A stretch of DNA of 64,000 nt from the NCBI RefSeq assembly GCF_014207435.1, contig NZ_JACHGH010000006.1, forward strand, positions 62,001-126,000, written 5' to 3'. The position numbers and the translations under genes are program-made. The notes below the pieces were generated by a model. It searched no databases, was not told the origin of the DNA, and was given only the letters and a program-made list of their open reading frames with translations. Positions 7,546-16,467 of this stretch are shown here, piece by piece. Source of the stretch: Salirhabdus euzebyi. Its GTDB lineage: Bacteria > Bacillota > Bacilli > Bacillales > Alkalibacillaceae. Positions within the stretch are counted from its first letter, which is position 1; every line of letters begins with the position of its first letter.

Positions 7546-7899
7546 TTAATTGGATCGAAAAATGTTGTTTAAGTAGGCCCTAATCGTTGCCACTTCTTTT
7601 GTAATATTACTTTTTGTTTCATCTTCTATAGCTGCCCTTAGTTGTTCAATTTCTATCTTCATTTGCTCATATGAATTTTCTTCACCTAACATTTGCATCT
7701 TCCAAAGGTGTTTATCGTATTTTTTGTTTAAGCTATCCACTTCTTTACTAGCTTGTTGCCAGTCGTTAATCTTAACGGAAGATTTTATTTGATCTAAGGA
7801 TTGTTCTATGTCCTTTTTGGTATCATCAGTTGGTGCGCAGCTTGCTAAAAGAATCAAAAGGATGGAAAAAGTAACGAATTTTTTTAACTTATTGAGCAA
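7546..7899 (-). CDS. DUF4363 family lipoprotein
   Basis: A roughly 117-residue lipoprotein with signal LNKLKKFVTFSILLILLASC; the lipobox cysteine is at about residue 20. The mature part is helical and charged, matching DUF4363 (SVKINDWQQASKEVDSL, KWKMQML-like region, EVATIRAYLNNIF). I favour the TTG at 7897-7899, which has AAGGGG 10 nt upstream and gives a normal signal peptide; an ATG at 7926 lacks a ribosome site. DUF4363 genes recur beside DUF421/DUF1657 genes in spore formers. Function unknown. Confidence 0.75.
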   Translation of the reverse strand: MLNKLKKFVTFSILLILLASCAPTDDTKKDIEQSLDQIKSSVKINDWQQASKEVDSLNKKYDKHLWKMQMLGEENSYEQMKIEIEQLRAAIEDETKSNITKEVATIRAYLNNIFRSN

Positions 7900-7982
7900 C
7901 GTTATTCGTCCCCTTCTTTTTATCATTTGCTTATATTTTCTCTAATTTAGGAAAAAGTATGTATGAATGGGAGGTAATAATA

Positions 7983-8843
7983 ATGCCAGATTTATTATTA
8001 ATATTTATAAGGTCATTAATTGCTTTTGTTGTTTTGTTGACACTTGCCAGAATTATGGGAAAAAGACAAATATCCCAATTTACATTCTTTGATTATGTAG
8101 TAGGCATTACCGTTGGTAGTATAGCAGCTACACTTGCTATAAATGAAAAAGTGACAATCGCAATTGGTGTTGCTGGTTTAATATATTGGACACTTTTTCA
8201 ACTCATTGTCAACTACATATCTCTAGGTTCTTTTCGGTTTCGTGATGCAGTGGAGGGTAGTCCCACCGTGTTAGTTGAAAATGGGAAAGTGCTAGAGGAT
8301 AATTTGAGAAAAGTTCGGTTTACTTTTGATGATTTAATGACGAAATTAAGAGAAAAGAATGCTTTTAAGTTATCAGATGTAGAAGCTGCGGTTTTAGAAA
8401 CGAACGGAAAAGTTAGTGTAATGATGAAGGCTGGAAATCAACCGATTACCCCGCAAACCTTAGGGCTTCTCGTGGAAGAAGAACGTCTACCACAGTTAGT
8501 TATAGTAGATGGTCAACTGATCGAGCAAAAATTAAAACATTATGGATATACAAAAGAATGGCTTCAAGGAGAAATCCAAAAACAAGGAGCACAAAATTTC
8601 TCCGACGTATTTTTGGCTCAAGTAGATTCAAAAGGAAATGTTTATGTTGATTTGTTTGTTGATGATACAGATGATTCCCAAATTCAACAGAAACCATTGT
8701 TAGCTGCACAGTTAAGAAAAATACAAGCAGATTTAGAAGGGTTTGCTTTACAAACAAAGGATCAAAACACTAAACAATTATATTACGACCAATCGCAAAA
8801 ACTACAAAAATTGATTAGTGAGTTAAATCCATTATTAAAATAA
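7983..8843 (+). CDS. DUF421-DUF1657 fusion membrane protein (2Duf-like, YetF family)
   Basis: A 286-residue protein. Three membrane segments lie within the first 80 residues, followed by the soluble YetF/DUF421 domain (GSPTVLVENGKVLEDNLRK, then LPQLVIVDGQ). The last 50 residues repeat DUF1657: FALQTKDQNTKQLY is nearly identical to FALQTQDKNAKQLY in the stand-alone gene 1 kb upstream. This fusion is the architecture of 2Duf, a spore inner-membrane protein encoded in spoVA2mob operons and linked to wet-heat resistance of Bacillus spores. GGGAGGT fixes the ATG at 7983. No spoVA genes accompany it here. Confidence 0.85.
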   Translation: MPDLLLIFIRSLIAFVVLLTLARIMGKRQISQFTFFDYVVGITVGSIAATLAINEKVTIAIGVAGLIYWTLFQLIVNYISLGSFRFRDAVEGSPTVLVENGKVLEDNLRKVRFTFDDLMTKLREKNAFKLSDVEAAVLETNGKVSVMMKAGNQPITPQTLGLLVEEERLPQLVIVDGQLIEQKLKHYGYTKEWLQGEIQKQGAQNFSDVFLAQVDSKGNVYVDLFVDDTDDSQIQQKPLLAAQLRKIQADLEGFALQTKDQNTKQLYYDQSQKLQKLISELNPLLK

Positions 8844-8844
8844 G

Positions 8845-8874
8845 AAAGCTGGCCAATAGCCAGCTTTCTTATTT
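8845..8874. terminator. Bidirectional terminator
   Basis: GAAAGCTGGC/GCCAGCTTTC stem between two convergent genes, followed by TTATTTT. Confidence 0.85.
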
Positions 8875-10415
8875 TAGTTAGAGTTTAGTTTATCTAGTGG
8901 TTTTGTAGCGGGACCTTCTAGCACATCTCCATCAATGGAAAATCTAGAACCATGACATGGACAATCCCAACTATGCTCACCATTATTCCATTCTAATTCA
9001 CACTTCATATGGGTACAGGTTGTATCTACTATATGAAATTCCCCTGCTTCATCTTTATATGCTCCTGCACGTTTTCCATTAATTTTAACGACTGCACCTT
9101 CTCCTTCAGAAAGGTCATCCAAGCTTTTCGATTGTCCTTCCACTTTTCCTTTAATAAAATGTCCTGCAACATCCATGTTTTGGCTCATAAATTTACGGAA
9201 ATCGGGATCTGCATCAAATCTAGAAGGACTAAAAAGTTCTTGGGCTGGGTTGTCTCTTTTTAAAACAAGATCCGTTAATAATCTTGCTGCTGCAGTACTG
9301 CTTGACATTCCCCATTTTTTATACCCAGTTGCAATTAAAATACTCGGATCATTGGAAGTGATTCGTCCTATATAAGGAACCTTATCAAGCGTATAAATAT
9401 CTTGTGCGGACCATCTATACAAGAACTCTTCAATCCCAACGGTTTGGCGAGCAAAGTTTTCTAATGCTTGATAATGCTTCATCGTATCCGTACTATGTCC
9501 GGTTTTATGCCCCTCTCCTCCAACTAGAACAATGTTTTCTCCGTCCATTTTTGCATAGCGAAGAGAGCGAGTAGGTTGATCGGCACTTAAATACATACCT
9601 CCTGGATATTCATCCCTTGCTTTTACTGCAATAAGATAGGACCTCTCCTGATAAAGGCGGGCAAAATGCATGCCTTTTTTATCATAGAAAGGGAAGTGAG
9701 AACATACAAGTACAAAATCGCTCGTAACCTTATATCCATCACGTGTTACAACCTTTGATTTTGCTGCTTCTTCAATAGTGTCCGCTGTTGTATTCTCATA
9801 GATCTTTCCACCATTCTCTACAAAGGAAGAAGCTAAATGCTTCAAATATTTGAGTGGATGGAACTGGGCTTGATTTTTCATGGCTAAAGCACCCTGAATA
9901 GTGATGTTAAAAGGAATTTTATCTAAAAATTCTCCTTTTATTCCTAAGCGTTCATATGCCCGGTACTCTTTTTCAAGTTTTTGCATGGAGTCATCTGATG
10001 TGGCATAAATAATAGCATCCTGCTCTTCGAAATCACAATCAATATTATTTTCTTTTACAATGTTTTCAATAAATTCTTTTGCTTCCATGTTCGCCACATA
10101 GTAAGTTCTAGCCTTTTCTAAACCAAAATGTCCAATAAGCTCATCATAAATGATATCGTGTTGGGCAGTAATTTTTGCGGTTGTATGCCCGGTGGTGCCA
10201 TTCAAAATTTCTCCGCCTTCTAGCAAAACAACTTGAAGTCCTTCCTTTTGCAATAAGTATGCTGTCGTAATACCAGTAATTCCACCACCAACAATCGTAA
10301 CATCTGCATCTATATCTTGTTTAAGCGCTTCAAAAGAAGGTAAAGTGACCGAATCTCTCCAATAAGATTCGGGGGCTGTTGGCATTGAATCTTTCGTAAA
10401 TTTTTCTTGATCCAT
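8874..10415 (-). CDS. yhfW: FAD-dependent oxidoreductase with C-terminal Rieske domain (YhfW-like)
   Basis: A 513-residue protein. Residues about 37-70 carry the DAO-type FAD fold (ADVTIVGGGITGITTAYLL), and the FAD-binding C-terminal part includes ATGYKKWGMS. The last 90 residues are a Rieske [2Fe-2S] domain with both ligand pairs, CTHMKC and CPCHGS. The arrangement and length match B. subtilis YhfW. The substrate is unknown; the Rieske centre probably takes electrons from, or passes them to, the flavin. AGGAGGA lies upstream of the ATG. It is a single-gene unit. Confidence 0.9.
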   Translation of the reverse strand: MDQEKFTKDSMPTAPESYWRDSVTLPSFEALKQDIDADVTIVGGGITGITTAYLLQKEGLQVVLLEGGEILNGTTGHTTAKITAQHDIIYDELIGHFGLEKARTYYVANMEAKEFIENIVKENNIDCDFEEQDAIIYATSDDSMQKLEKEYRAYERLGIKGEFLDKIPFNITIQGALAMKNQAQFHPLKYLKHLASSFVENGGKIYENTTADTIEEAAKSKVVTRDGYKVTSDFVLVCSHFPFYDKKGMHFARLYQERSYLIAVKARDEYPGGMYLSADQPTRSLRYAKMDGENIVLVGGEGHKTGHSTDTMKHYQALENFARQTVGIEEFLYRWSAQDIYTLDKVPYIGRITSNDPSILIATGYKKWGMSSSTAAARLLTDLVLKRDNPAQELFSPSRFDADPDFRKFMSQNMDVAGHFIKGKVEGQSKSLDDLSEGEGAVVKINGKRAGAYKDEAGEFHIVDTTCTHMKCELEWNNGEHSWDCPCHGSRFSIDGDVLEGPATKPLDKLNSN

Positions 10416-10527
10416 GGATATATCCTCCTAATACATATTGATAATACTAATTTTTCCTATAAGAAGGATTAAATACTAATGATGGGTAAATAGTTGATAA
10501 TGAATATAAATTCTAAGGGGTAAAAAA

Positions 10528-11658
10528 ATGAAAATAGTTATTGCACCTGATTCTTTTAAAGGGAGTCTCTCTGCAAAAGAAGTTTGTGAAGTGATGAAAA
10601 GGAGCTGCCATGACGTTTTTCCTGATGCACATGTAACATTAGTTCCGCTTGCTGATGGGGGAGAAGGAACAATAGATGCTTTTGTGCATGGGGAAGATGG
10701 TAAAGTGAAACAAACAAATTGCATTGGTCCGCTAGGAGAAGGAATATCAACGACTTTTGGCATCCTAGAAGAAAGTACGGCAGTTATAGAGGTAGCTAAA
10801 ATAGCGGGATTAACGCTAGTGCCCAACGATAAAAGGAATCCATACCTTACAACGACTTTTGGTGTTGGGCAGTTAATAAATCAGTTGATGAACGACGGCT
10901 ATAAGAAAATAATTATAGGCTTAGGTGGTAGTGCAACTAATGATGGTGGTTTAGGAATGTTACACGCTTTAGGTGCAAAATTTTATGATGCTCACCAACA
11001 GGAAGTGGGAATCTTTGGGGAGGATTTACTAAAGGTTAAACGAGCAGACATTTCTTCTCTTGACCCACGTCTTCACAATATAGAAATCATTGTTGCCTGT
11101 GATGTTCATAACACTTTATGTGGCAAGGATGGAGCAAGTGTGATATATGGACCGCAAAAAGGCGCCAATCCAAAACAAATAGAGAAATTAGATAAGGCAC
11201 TTTGGAATTATGCAAATGTGATGGAGGAGCAGGTGAATAAAGACTTACGCCATTTACCAGGAGCTGGGGCCGCTGGTGGATTAGGATTTGCCCTTTTGTC
11301 GATTGGCGCTCAATTACAATCCGGAGCAACATTAGTTGCTGAGGTAATGGGGTTAAGAAAGGAGTTAGTTGATGCTGATTTCGTTTTAACAGGAGAAGGA
11401 CAAAGTGATTACCAAACTCTTTATGGAAAGGGACCAGCATATGTGGCAAAGCTTGCTACAGAACAAGGTGTACCTACCATCCTAATTTCTGGTAGTGTGC
11501 AAGAAGAGGAAAAACTAAGAGAACTTTTTACTGGTTGTTTTTCCATCATGATGCAGCCAATTACGTTGACGGAAAGTATGGAGAATGCGGGGGAATTGCT
11601 TTTTAGACAAACGAAAAATGTAATCAGTTTCATGAAAAGATTAAAAGAAAAACCGTAG
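10528..11658 (+). CDS. Glycerate kinase (GarK/GlxK family)
   Basis: A 376-residue kinase of normal length. The N-terminal hallmark KIVIAPDSFKGSLSAKEV and ADGGEGT are present, as are GLGGSATNDGGLGML and LTGEGQSDYQT. It phosphorylates D-glycerate (2- or 3-glycerate product depending on subclass) to feed glycolysis. AAGGGG lies upstream of the ATG. It stands alone, without glyoxylate or hydroxypyruvate genes nearby. Confidence 0.92.
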   Translation: MKIVIAPDSFKGSLSAKEVCEVMKRSCHDVFPDAHVTLVPLADGGEGTIDAFVHGEDGKVKQTNCIGPLGEGISTTFGILEESTAVIEVAKIAGLTLVPNDKRNPYLTTTFGVGQLINQLMNDGYKKIIIGLGGSATNDGGLGMLHALGAKFYDAHQQEVGIFGEDLLKVKRADISSLDPRLHNIEIIVACDVHNTLCGKDGASVIYGPQKGANPKQIEKLDKALWNYANVMEEQVNKDLRHLPGAGAAGGLGFALLSIGAQLQSGATLVAEVMGLRKELVDADFVLTGEGQSDYQTLYGKGPAYVAKLATEQGVPTILISGSVQEEEKLRELFTGCFSIMMQPITLTESMENAGELLFRQTKNVISFMKRLKEKP

Positions 11659-11684
11659 CCTCAATATGTTGTTAGACTACGGTT
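11652..11684 (+). terminator. Probable terminator after glycerate kinase
   Basis: ACCGTAG/CTACGGT stem overlapping the stop codon; the T-tract is weak. Confidence 0.5.
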
Positions 11685-11690
11685 ACGATA

Positions 11691-12617
11691 TTACATAGAT
11701 TTTCTTTTCCTCAAGATTTTTGGCTCTAACCGTGTGAAAAGTTTTGTGCGCGATAAACTGTAAACAGCACATGCTATCCAGATTAACGTAAAAGATGTAA
11801 GGTGCACGCTAGTAAACGGCTCATGGTAAAGTAAGACGCCAAGAATCAACATGATAGTGGGAGTAATGTATTGTAAAAAACCTAACAAGGATAAAGGAAT
11901 TCTAGCAGCCCCACCTGCAAATAACAGCAATGGAATGGCTGTTACAGCGCCTGCTAAAAGAAGTAAACCACTTTCCATGTTAAATAGTTGTATAGAAGAC
12001 CAACTGCCAAAATGTGTGTTTAGTAAAAATAACAGTGCGATAGGTGTTACTAGCATCGTCTCAATAGTAAGTCCATACATCGCTTTAATGGGAAACAACT
12101 TTTTTAACAGTCCATATAAGCCAAAGCTAGTCGCTAATACTAAGGATACCCAAGGGACTGAACCGAAGTTTATCGTCATATTGAGGACACCTAAAAAAGC
12201 GATGAAGGCGGCCATTAACTGCCAAAAGGATAGCTTTTCCTTTAGTACGATAACACCTAACAAAATACTTACTAATGGATTAATATAATAGCCTAAGCTA
12301 GCATCCACTACATGATTACTATTGACTGCCCAAATAAATATGAGCCAATTTAAACTTATAACAATGGAAGCCAAAGTAATGCCTATCAACCTTTTTTTAT
12401 TTTTAATAAGCCTTCTACATTCCTCCAAAAAAGGGTACCAATTCTTACTAACAAAAAGAATGATCATCATAAAAGCAAACGACCAAATGATACGATGTGC
12501 CAATATTTCACTTGCTGTAACACCCTCAATTAGCTTCCAATAAATCGGCAAGAATCCCCAAAGCAAATAAGCACTAGCTGTATATATGATGCCAAGTTTA
12601 AAATCCTCGACTTTCAT
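11691..12617 (-). CDS. rarD: EamA/RarD family transporter
   Basis: A 308-residue protein with ten hydrophobic segments in two EamA halves. It begins KLGIIYTASAYLLWGFLPIYWK and carries the RarD-like EILAHRIIWSF. RarD is a drug/metabolite-superfamily permease; its substrate is unknown and the chloramphenicol-sensitivity name is historical. Two ATGs are adjacent; the second (12615-12617) is better spaced from GAGGT. Confidence 0.88.
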   Translation of the reverse strand: MKVEDFKLGIIYTASAYLLWGFLPIYWKLIEGVTASEILAHRIIWSFAFMMIILFVSKNWYPFLEECRRLIKNKKRLIGITLASIVISLNWLIFIWAVNSNHVVDASLGYYINPLVSILLGVIVLKEKLSFWQLMAAFIAFLGVLNMTINFGSVPWVSLVLATSFGLYGLLKKLFPIKAMYGLTIETMLVTPIALLFLLNTHFGSWSSIQLFNMESGLLLLAGAVTAIPLLLFAGGAARIPLSLLGFLQYITPTIMLILGVLLYHEPFTSVHLTSFTLIWIACAVYSLSRTKLFTRLEPKILRKRKSM

Positions 12618-12772
12618 CATTTAACCTCGTTTCTGTTCAGAGCTTAGAACATCTATTATATAGGATAAAGGACGGCACAAGGAAAAAATACGCTTATAAA
12701 ATTTAGTGAAAAATTGAAAAAATATGGTAAAATAGGTAAATATATTTAAATTCTTTAGAATTTGAGGGGAAT

Positions 12773-13435
12773 ATGGTGGATAAAAGTAAAAAAGTTGGGA
12801 TTTTACTTTATGATGATGTTAACCATCGAGATGTGGCTAATGTGGGGGATGTTTTTTCTTTAGTTGCAAGCTCGGAGTTAGAGAAGTCGTTGGCGTTATA
12901 TAAAAGAGGCCTACCTAGAAAGAAGTTGTTTCAACTCGTAACAGTTTCAGAAAAAGGTTCTTCTGTCATGACACAATCTGGTTTTTGGCTACAACCTATG
13001 TATTCCTTCGCAAATGCTCCAGAGCTAGACATAATTATTATTCCAGGTGGAACCTTGGGTGCAATCAATACAATAATACACAATAGCATAACGGTTAATT
13101 GGCTTAAGAAATATAGTTATGTGGAAAATGTAGGTTCTATTGGTTTGGGTACGGTTTTGTTGGCTGAAGCTGGACTACTAAACAAAAGAAAAGCTGTGGT
13201 ACAAAGCATTTCTAAAAATACAATGCAAAGTATGTATCCGGATGTGGATTTCGTTGTAAACAGTAACCTAGTAGAAGATGGAAACATCATAACAGCTTCC
13301 GGGTTTGAGGCAGGAAAAAATATTGCATTACATATAATTAAAAAGATATACGGAGAGAACGTCGAGAGGTTCACACAAAAGAATGTGGAGCAAGGTTCTT
13401 TAGTGAAGGAATATATTGACAGTCAAATCTATTAA
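12773..13435 (+). CDS. DJ-1/PfpI-like glutamine-amidotransferase-fold protein, nucleophile missing
   Basis: A 220-residue class I GATase-like domain: KVGILLYDDVNHRDVANVGDVF at the start, ELDIIIIPGGTLGA in the middle and LLAEAGLLNKRKAV after the nucleophile elbow. At the elbow the sequence reads SIGLGTVLLAEAG where relatives have a cysteine (CTGA.LLA.AG), so the usual catalytic residue is absent. There is no AraC-type DNA-binding tail. A sensing or chaperone role, or a degenerate enzyme, is possible. GAGGGG precedes both the ATG at 12773 and the next codon GTG. Confidence 0.75.
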   Translation: MVDKSKKVGILLYDDVNHRDVANVGDVFSLVASSELEKSLALYKRGLPRKKLFQLVTVSEKGSSVMTQSGFWLQPMYSFANAPELDIIIIPGGTLGAINTIIHNSITVNWLKKYSYVENVGSIGLGTVLLAEAGLLNKRKAVVQSISKNTMQSMYPDVDFVVNSNLVEDGNIITASGFEAGKNIALHIIKKIYGENVERFTQKNVEQGSLVKEYIDSQIY

Positions 13436-13483
13436 AGGTATTGTTGATTTGTTAGGAAATTATTGTTAAAGGGGGTATTTATC

Positions 13484-13552
13484 GTGAGTCTATTAAAACT
13501 AAATTCAGATCAGAAAATCCGGTATACGTACCTTCTATATAATAATGCATGA
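13484..13552 (+). CDS. Possible 22-residue peptide
   Basis: GTG start preceded by AAAGGGGGT at ideal spacing, then MSLLKLNSDQKIRYTYLLYN plus two residues and a stop. A terminator-like hairpin follows directly. The strong ribosome site makes translation plausible. It could equally be the remnant of a longer gene. No homologue is known to me. Confidence 0.35.
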   Translation: MSLLKLNSDQKIRYTYLLYNNA

Positions 13553-13579
13553 TTTATATTGCTAATATATATTTTTAAA

Positions 13580-13628
13580 CATATAGTCATAGGATGTGTA
13601 TATTCACTCATTCTATGGCTTTTTTCAT
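13580..13628 (+). terminator. Terminator-like hairpin
   Basis: AGTCATAGGATG pairs with the segment CATTCTATGGCT (two G-T pairs), followed by TTTTTTC. Confidence 0.65.
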
Positions 13629-13716
13629 ACTTTTTAAAAGATTTATAAGGTATCACTACTTCATCCTAACATCTGAATCTGAATTCTTCATTTTTGTGTA
13701 GTTAAAATTGAAGAGG

Positions 13717-14968
13717 GTGGAGAGCATACATTTTCGATATTTCCATAAAAATATAAAATTAAGAATTATATATTCTACAATTAGTAGTTTTATCAGTTCG
13801 ATGATATTTCCTTTTATGACCATATATATATGACAATATATTTTGGAATAAAACAGGCAAGTTTCTTGCTTATGGTGAATGTTGTTATAGGAATCGTCGC
13901 AAAGCTTTTGAGTGGTCTTTTAGCAGATAGTTATGGTCGAAAAAAAGTAATGGTGGCAGCTCAGGGGATAAGTTTATTAGCATATGCAGTAATGACAGCT
14001 TGTAATTCACCGTGGTTTTCAATACCACAATTAACTTACTGCATGTTATTAGTTCATACGTTTTGTTTTGGGATGTTTGGACCAGCAAATTCTGCAATGC
14101 TAATTGATGTGACGACGAAGCAAGAAAGAAAGCAAGTGTTTTCGTATATATTTTGGGCAAATAGTATGTCTTTTGCTGTTGGTAGTCTGCTTGGTGGTCT
14201 ACTTTTTCATAAGTACTTATTTTGGTTGTTTCTAAGTTTATCTTTTGGAGCATTACTTGTTTTTGTTATCATTGCTTTATTTATTGAAGAGTCCTATCAG
14301 ATAATTGAAAAAAATGGTGTTAAAGAGCACGTCAATTGGTGGACAAGGTACCGTGAACTGCTATCCGACCGAATTTTTATAGGGTTTGTGCTAGCCTGTA
14401 CCTTTCTTACTTCCTTAGACTTTCAACTTACAAATTATATTGCCCTAAGGTTTGAGCGAGTTGTAGACCAACAATCCTTTTTTGGGGCTGAAATTGATGG
14501 TACAGGGATAGTCGGTGTGCTATTAAGTGAAAATACGTTAATTGTTGTATTATCAACACTAGTAGTTTCAAGATATTTTAGTAAGTTTAAAGATAAACAT
14601 GTAATGTTAGTAGGGGTTTTACTAGTTACATTGGGATTTACAGTTCTATCCTATACAACAAACTTAACACTTCTTCTACTAATCATGGCAATTATTTCTT
14701 TAGGGGAAATACTAATTGTTCCAATAAGAAGAAGTTATATGGCAAGCATTCCACCAGCTCATGCGAGAAGTACATATATGGCTTTTCACACCCTACATTT
14801 TAATGGGGCACAATTGATTGCTTATCTATTCTTACTCATGAGTTCTATTTTACCTAGCGAAGTTATTACTATTTTTATTTTATTTTTACGTCAGGTATGT
14901 TTAGCTTTTTTCTATTTAAATCGATTATCCCTAAAATTGAAAAAGGTACATCTTCTTCTATTTATTAG
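13717..14968 (+). pseudogene. MFS transporter, broken by frameshifts
   Basis: A major facilitator protein with motif A intact (SGLLADSYGRKK) and about twelve membrane segments. The N-terminal 35 codons (HFRYFHKNIKLRI to FPFMTIYI, from 13726) lie in a different frame and end in a TGA inside an (AT)5 run at about 13825-13834. The remaining frame resumes at 13830; adding one AT would rejoin them. Near 14885 a second shift separates the frame from the natural tail (SIIPKLEKGTSSSIY, ending 14968). The start position reads ATA after GGGTGGAG. Three lesions make a pseudogene most likely, unless there are sequencing errors. Downstream 14969-15085 holds no gene. Confidence 0.7.
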
Positions 14969-15085
14969 ATGAAAAAAGCTCTTTAAAGCTAAAAGATAAA
15001 ATTTCACCTAGTGATAATTAAGGCGAATTTAAGAAATCCCGATCCGTTTTTGACTGGGGTTTTAAAACTAAATAGAGAACCTAAA

Positions 15086-15133
15086 AAAGAGCTATCGTTA
15101 AAAGTTAAATCCTACACTTTTAGCGATAGCTCA
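15086..15133 (-). terminator. Terminator after methionine gamma-lyase gene
   Basis: GAGCTATCGTTAAAAG (15089-15104) and CTTTTAGCGATAGCTC (15117-15132) form a long stem; on the minus strand it is followed by TTTTTT. Confidence 0.85.
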
Positions 15134-15162
15134 TTGCCTATGTTTTAAAATAATAGGTACGG

Positions 15163-16347
15163 CTATATAGATTCTAATGCTTGATTAAGATCCGCCCAAA
15201 TATCCTCCCAATCCTCTAACCCAACGGAGAGCCTAATTAGTTGATCAGTTATTCCCATTTTTAGCCTAGATTCTTCAGGTACTACAGCATGAGTCATGGT
15301 TGCGGGGTGTTGAATGAGTGTTTCTGCATCTCCTAAACTTACGGCTATATTAATGAAAGAAAGGGCATTAAGCATTTGTTGGGCATCCCGTTTCGACCCC
15401 TTTACCTCAAATGAAATAAGCCCTCCTCCTTGTTTCATTTGTTTTTTCATAATGTGATAGTCTTTATGGTCTGGATCACCTGGATAATAGATATTAGCTA
15501 CTTTTGGGTGTTCCTTAAGCTTTTGAAAAATGTTCCAGGCATTGCTACTATGCCTATCTAACCGAACTGGCAATGTTTTTAGTCCGCGTAATAAAAGCCA
15601 TGCGTCAAATGGAGCCATGATTCCACCAATATCCTTTTGCGTCGTCATCGCTACTTCCGAAATAAAGTCTTTTTTTCCGACTACTAGACCAGCTACAACG
15701 TCTCCGTGACCACCGATATATTTTGTTGCGCTATGGATAACGATGTCACATCCCTTTTGAAGCGGTTGCTGTAAATACGGAGAACAAAAGGTGTTGTCCA
15801 CAACTACGGGGATGTTATGCACTTTGGCAACCTTTGAAACAAGCTCTAAATCTATTAATTTCATAGTAGGATTTATAGGTGTTTCAATATAAATACAACG
15901 AGTTTCAGGTTTTATAAGTGCCTTTATTTCTTGCTCTGTTTCCAGATGGCTAAAATCAGTCTGAATATTGTATTTTTCTTTCATTATATTCAATAGTCCG
16001 AATGTGCAGCCGTAAATACCTTGAGAGCATATAATGTGATCATTTGCTTTCGTTAGGGCAAATAGGATAGCTGATGCTGCGGCCATACCGGAAGCGAAAG
16101 CAAGGCCTGCTTCTCCTCCTTCTAAAAGAGCAATTCGTTCCTCTAATGCTCGGACAGTAGGGTTACCTAAGCGAGAATAGATATAACCAGATTCTTCTCC
16201 TGCAAATCTTTTTTCCCCTTGTTCCGCAGTCTCAAAAGTAAAAGTAGATGTTTGATATAGTGGAGTAGATAAACTACCCAAATGATCCTTAGAATCATAG
16301 CCTCCATGAATAACCATTGTATTGAACTTTTTTTCGTGAATTGTCAA
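15163..16347 (-). CDS. Methionine gamma-lyase (Cys/Met metabolism PLP enzyme)
   Basis: A 394-residue PLP enzyme of the Cys/Met metabolism family. SGYIYSRLGNPT, the PLP lysine in SATKYIGGHGD, and VVDNTFCSPYLQQP are all present. GIYGCTFGLL has the cysteine that marks methionine gamma-lyases, where cystathionine lyases or synthases have glycine. It would cleave L-methionine to methanethiol, 2-oxobutanoate and ammonia. AAGGGGGAG fits the TTG start at 16347, giving the family length; longer in-frame starts are unlikely. It is monocistronic with a cre-like site upstream. Confidence 0.85.
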   Translation of the reverse strand: MTIHEKKFNTMVIHGGYDSKDHLGSLSTPLYQTSTFTFETAEQGEKRFAGEESGYIYSRLGNPTVRALEERIALLEGGEAGLAFASGMAAASAILFALTKANDHIICSQGIYGCTFGLLNIMKEKYNIQTDFSHLETEQEIKALIKPETRCIYIETPINPTMKLIDLELVSKVAKVHNIPVVVDNTFCSPYLQQPLQKGCDIVIHSATKYIGGHGDVVAGLVVGKKDFISEVAMTTQKDIGGIMAPFDAWLLLRGLKTLPVRLDRHSSNAWNIFQKLKEHPKVANIYYPGDPDHKDYHIMKKQMKQGGGLISFEVKGSKRDAQQMLNALSFINIAVSLGDAETLIQHPATMTHAVVPEESRLKMGITDQLIRLSVGLEDWEDIWADLNQALESI

Positions 16348-16414
16348 TTTTATCTCCCCCTTAACCGTAATAATTATTCCTCTACTATCCATCATATGTT
16401 AATTATATAAAAAA

Positions 16415-16428
16415 TGAAAGCGCTTTCC
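16415..16428. promoter_or_regulatory. cre-like site (CcpA operator) upstream of methionine gamma-lyase
   Basis: TGAAAGCGCTTTCC matches the catabolite-responsive element consensus TGWAARCGYTWNCW at 13 of 14 positions. It lies about 70 bp upstream of the start codon, in the promoter region. Carbon catabolite repression by CcpA is the likely role. Confidence 0.65.
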
Positions 16429-16436
16429 GTTTGGGG

Positions 16437-16467
16437 TGGAAAAGGACAGCAAGGAAACCCCTGCTGC
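16437..16467 (-). terminator. Terminator after CPBP protease gene
   Basis: GGCAGCAGG ... CCTTGCTGTCC hairpin on the minus strand followed by TTTTCC. Confidence 0.7.
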
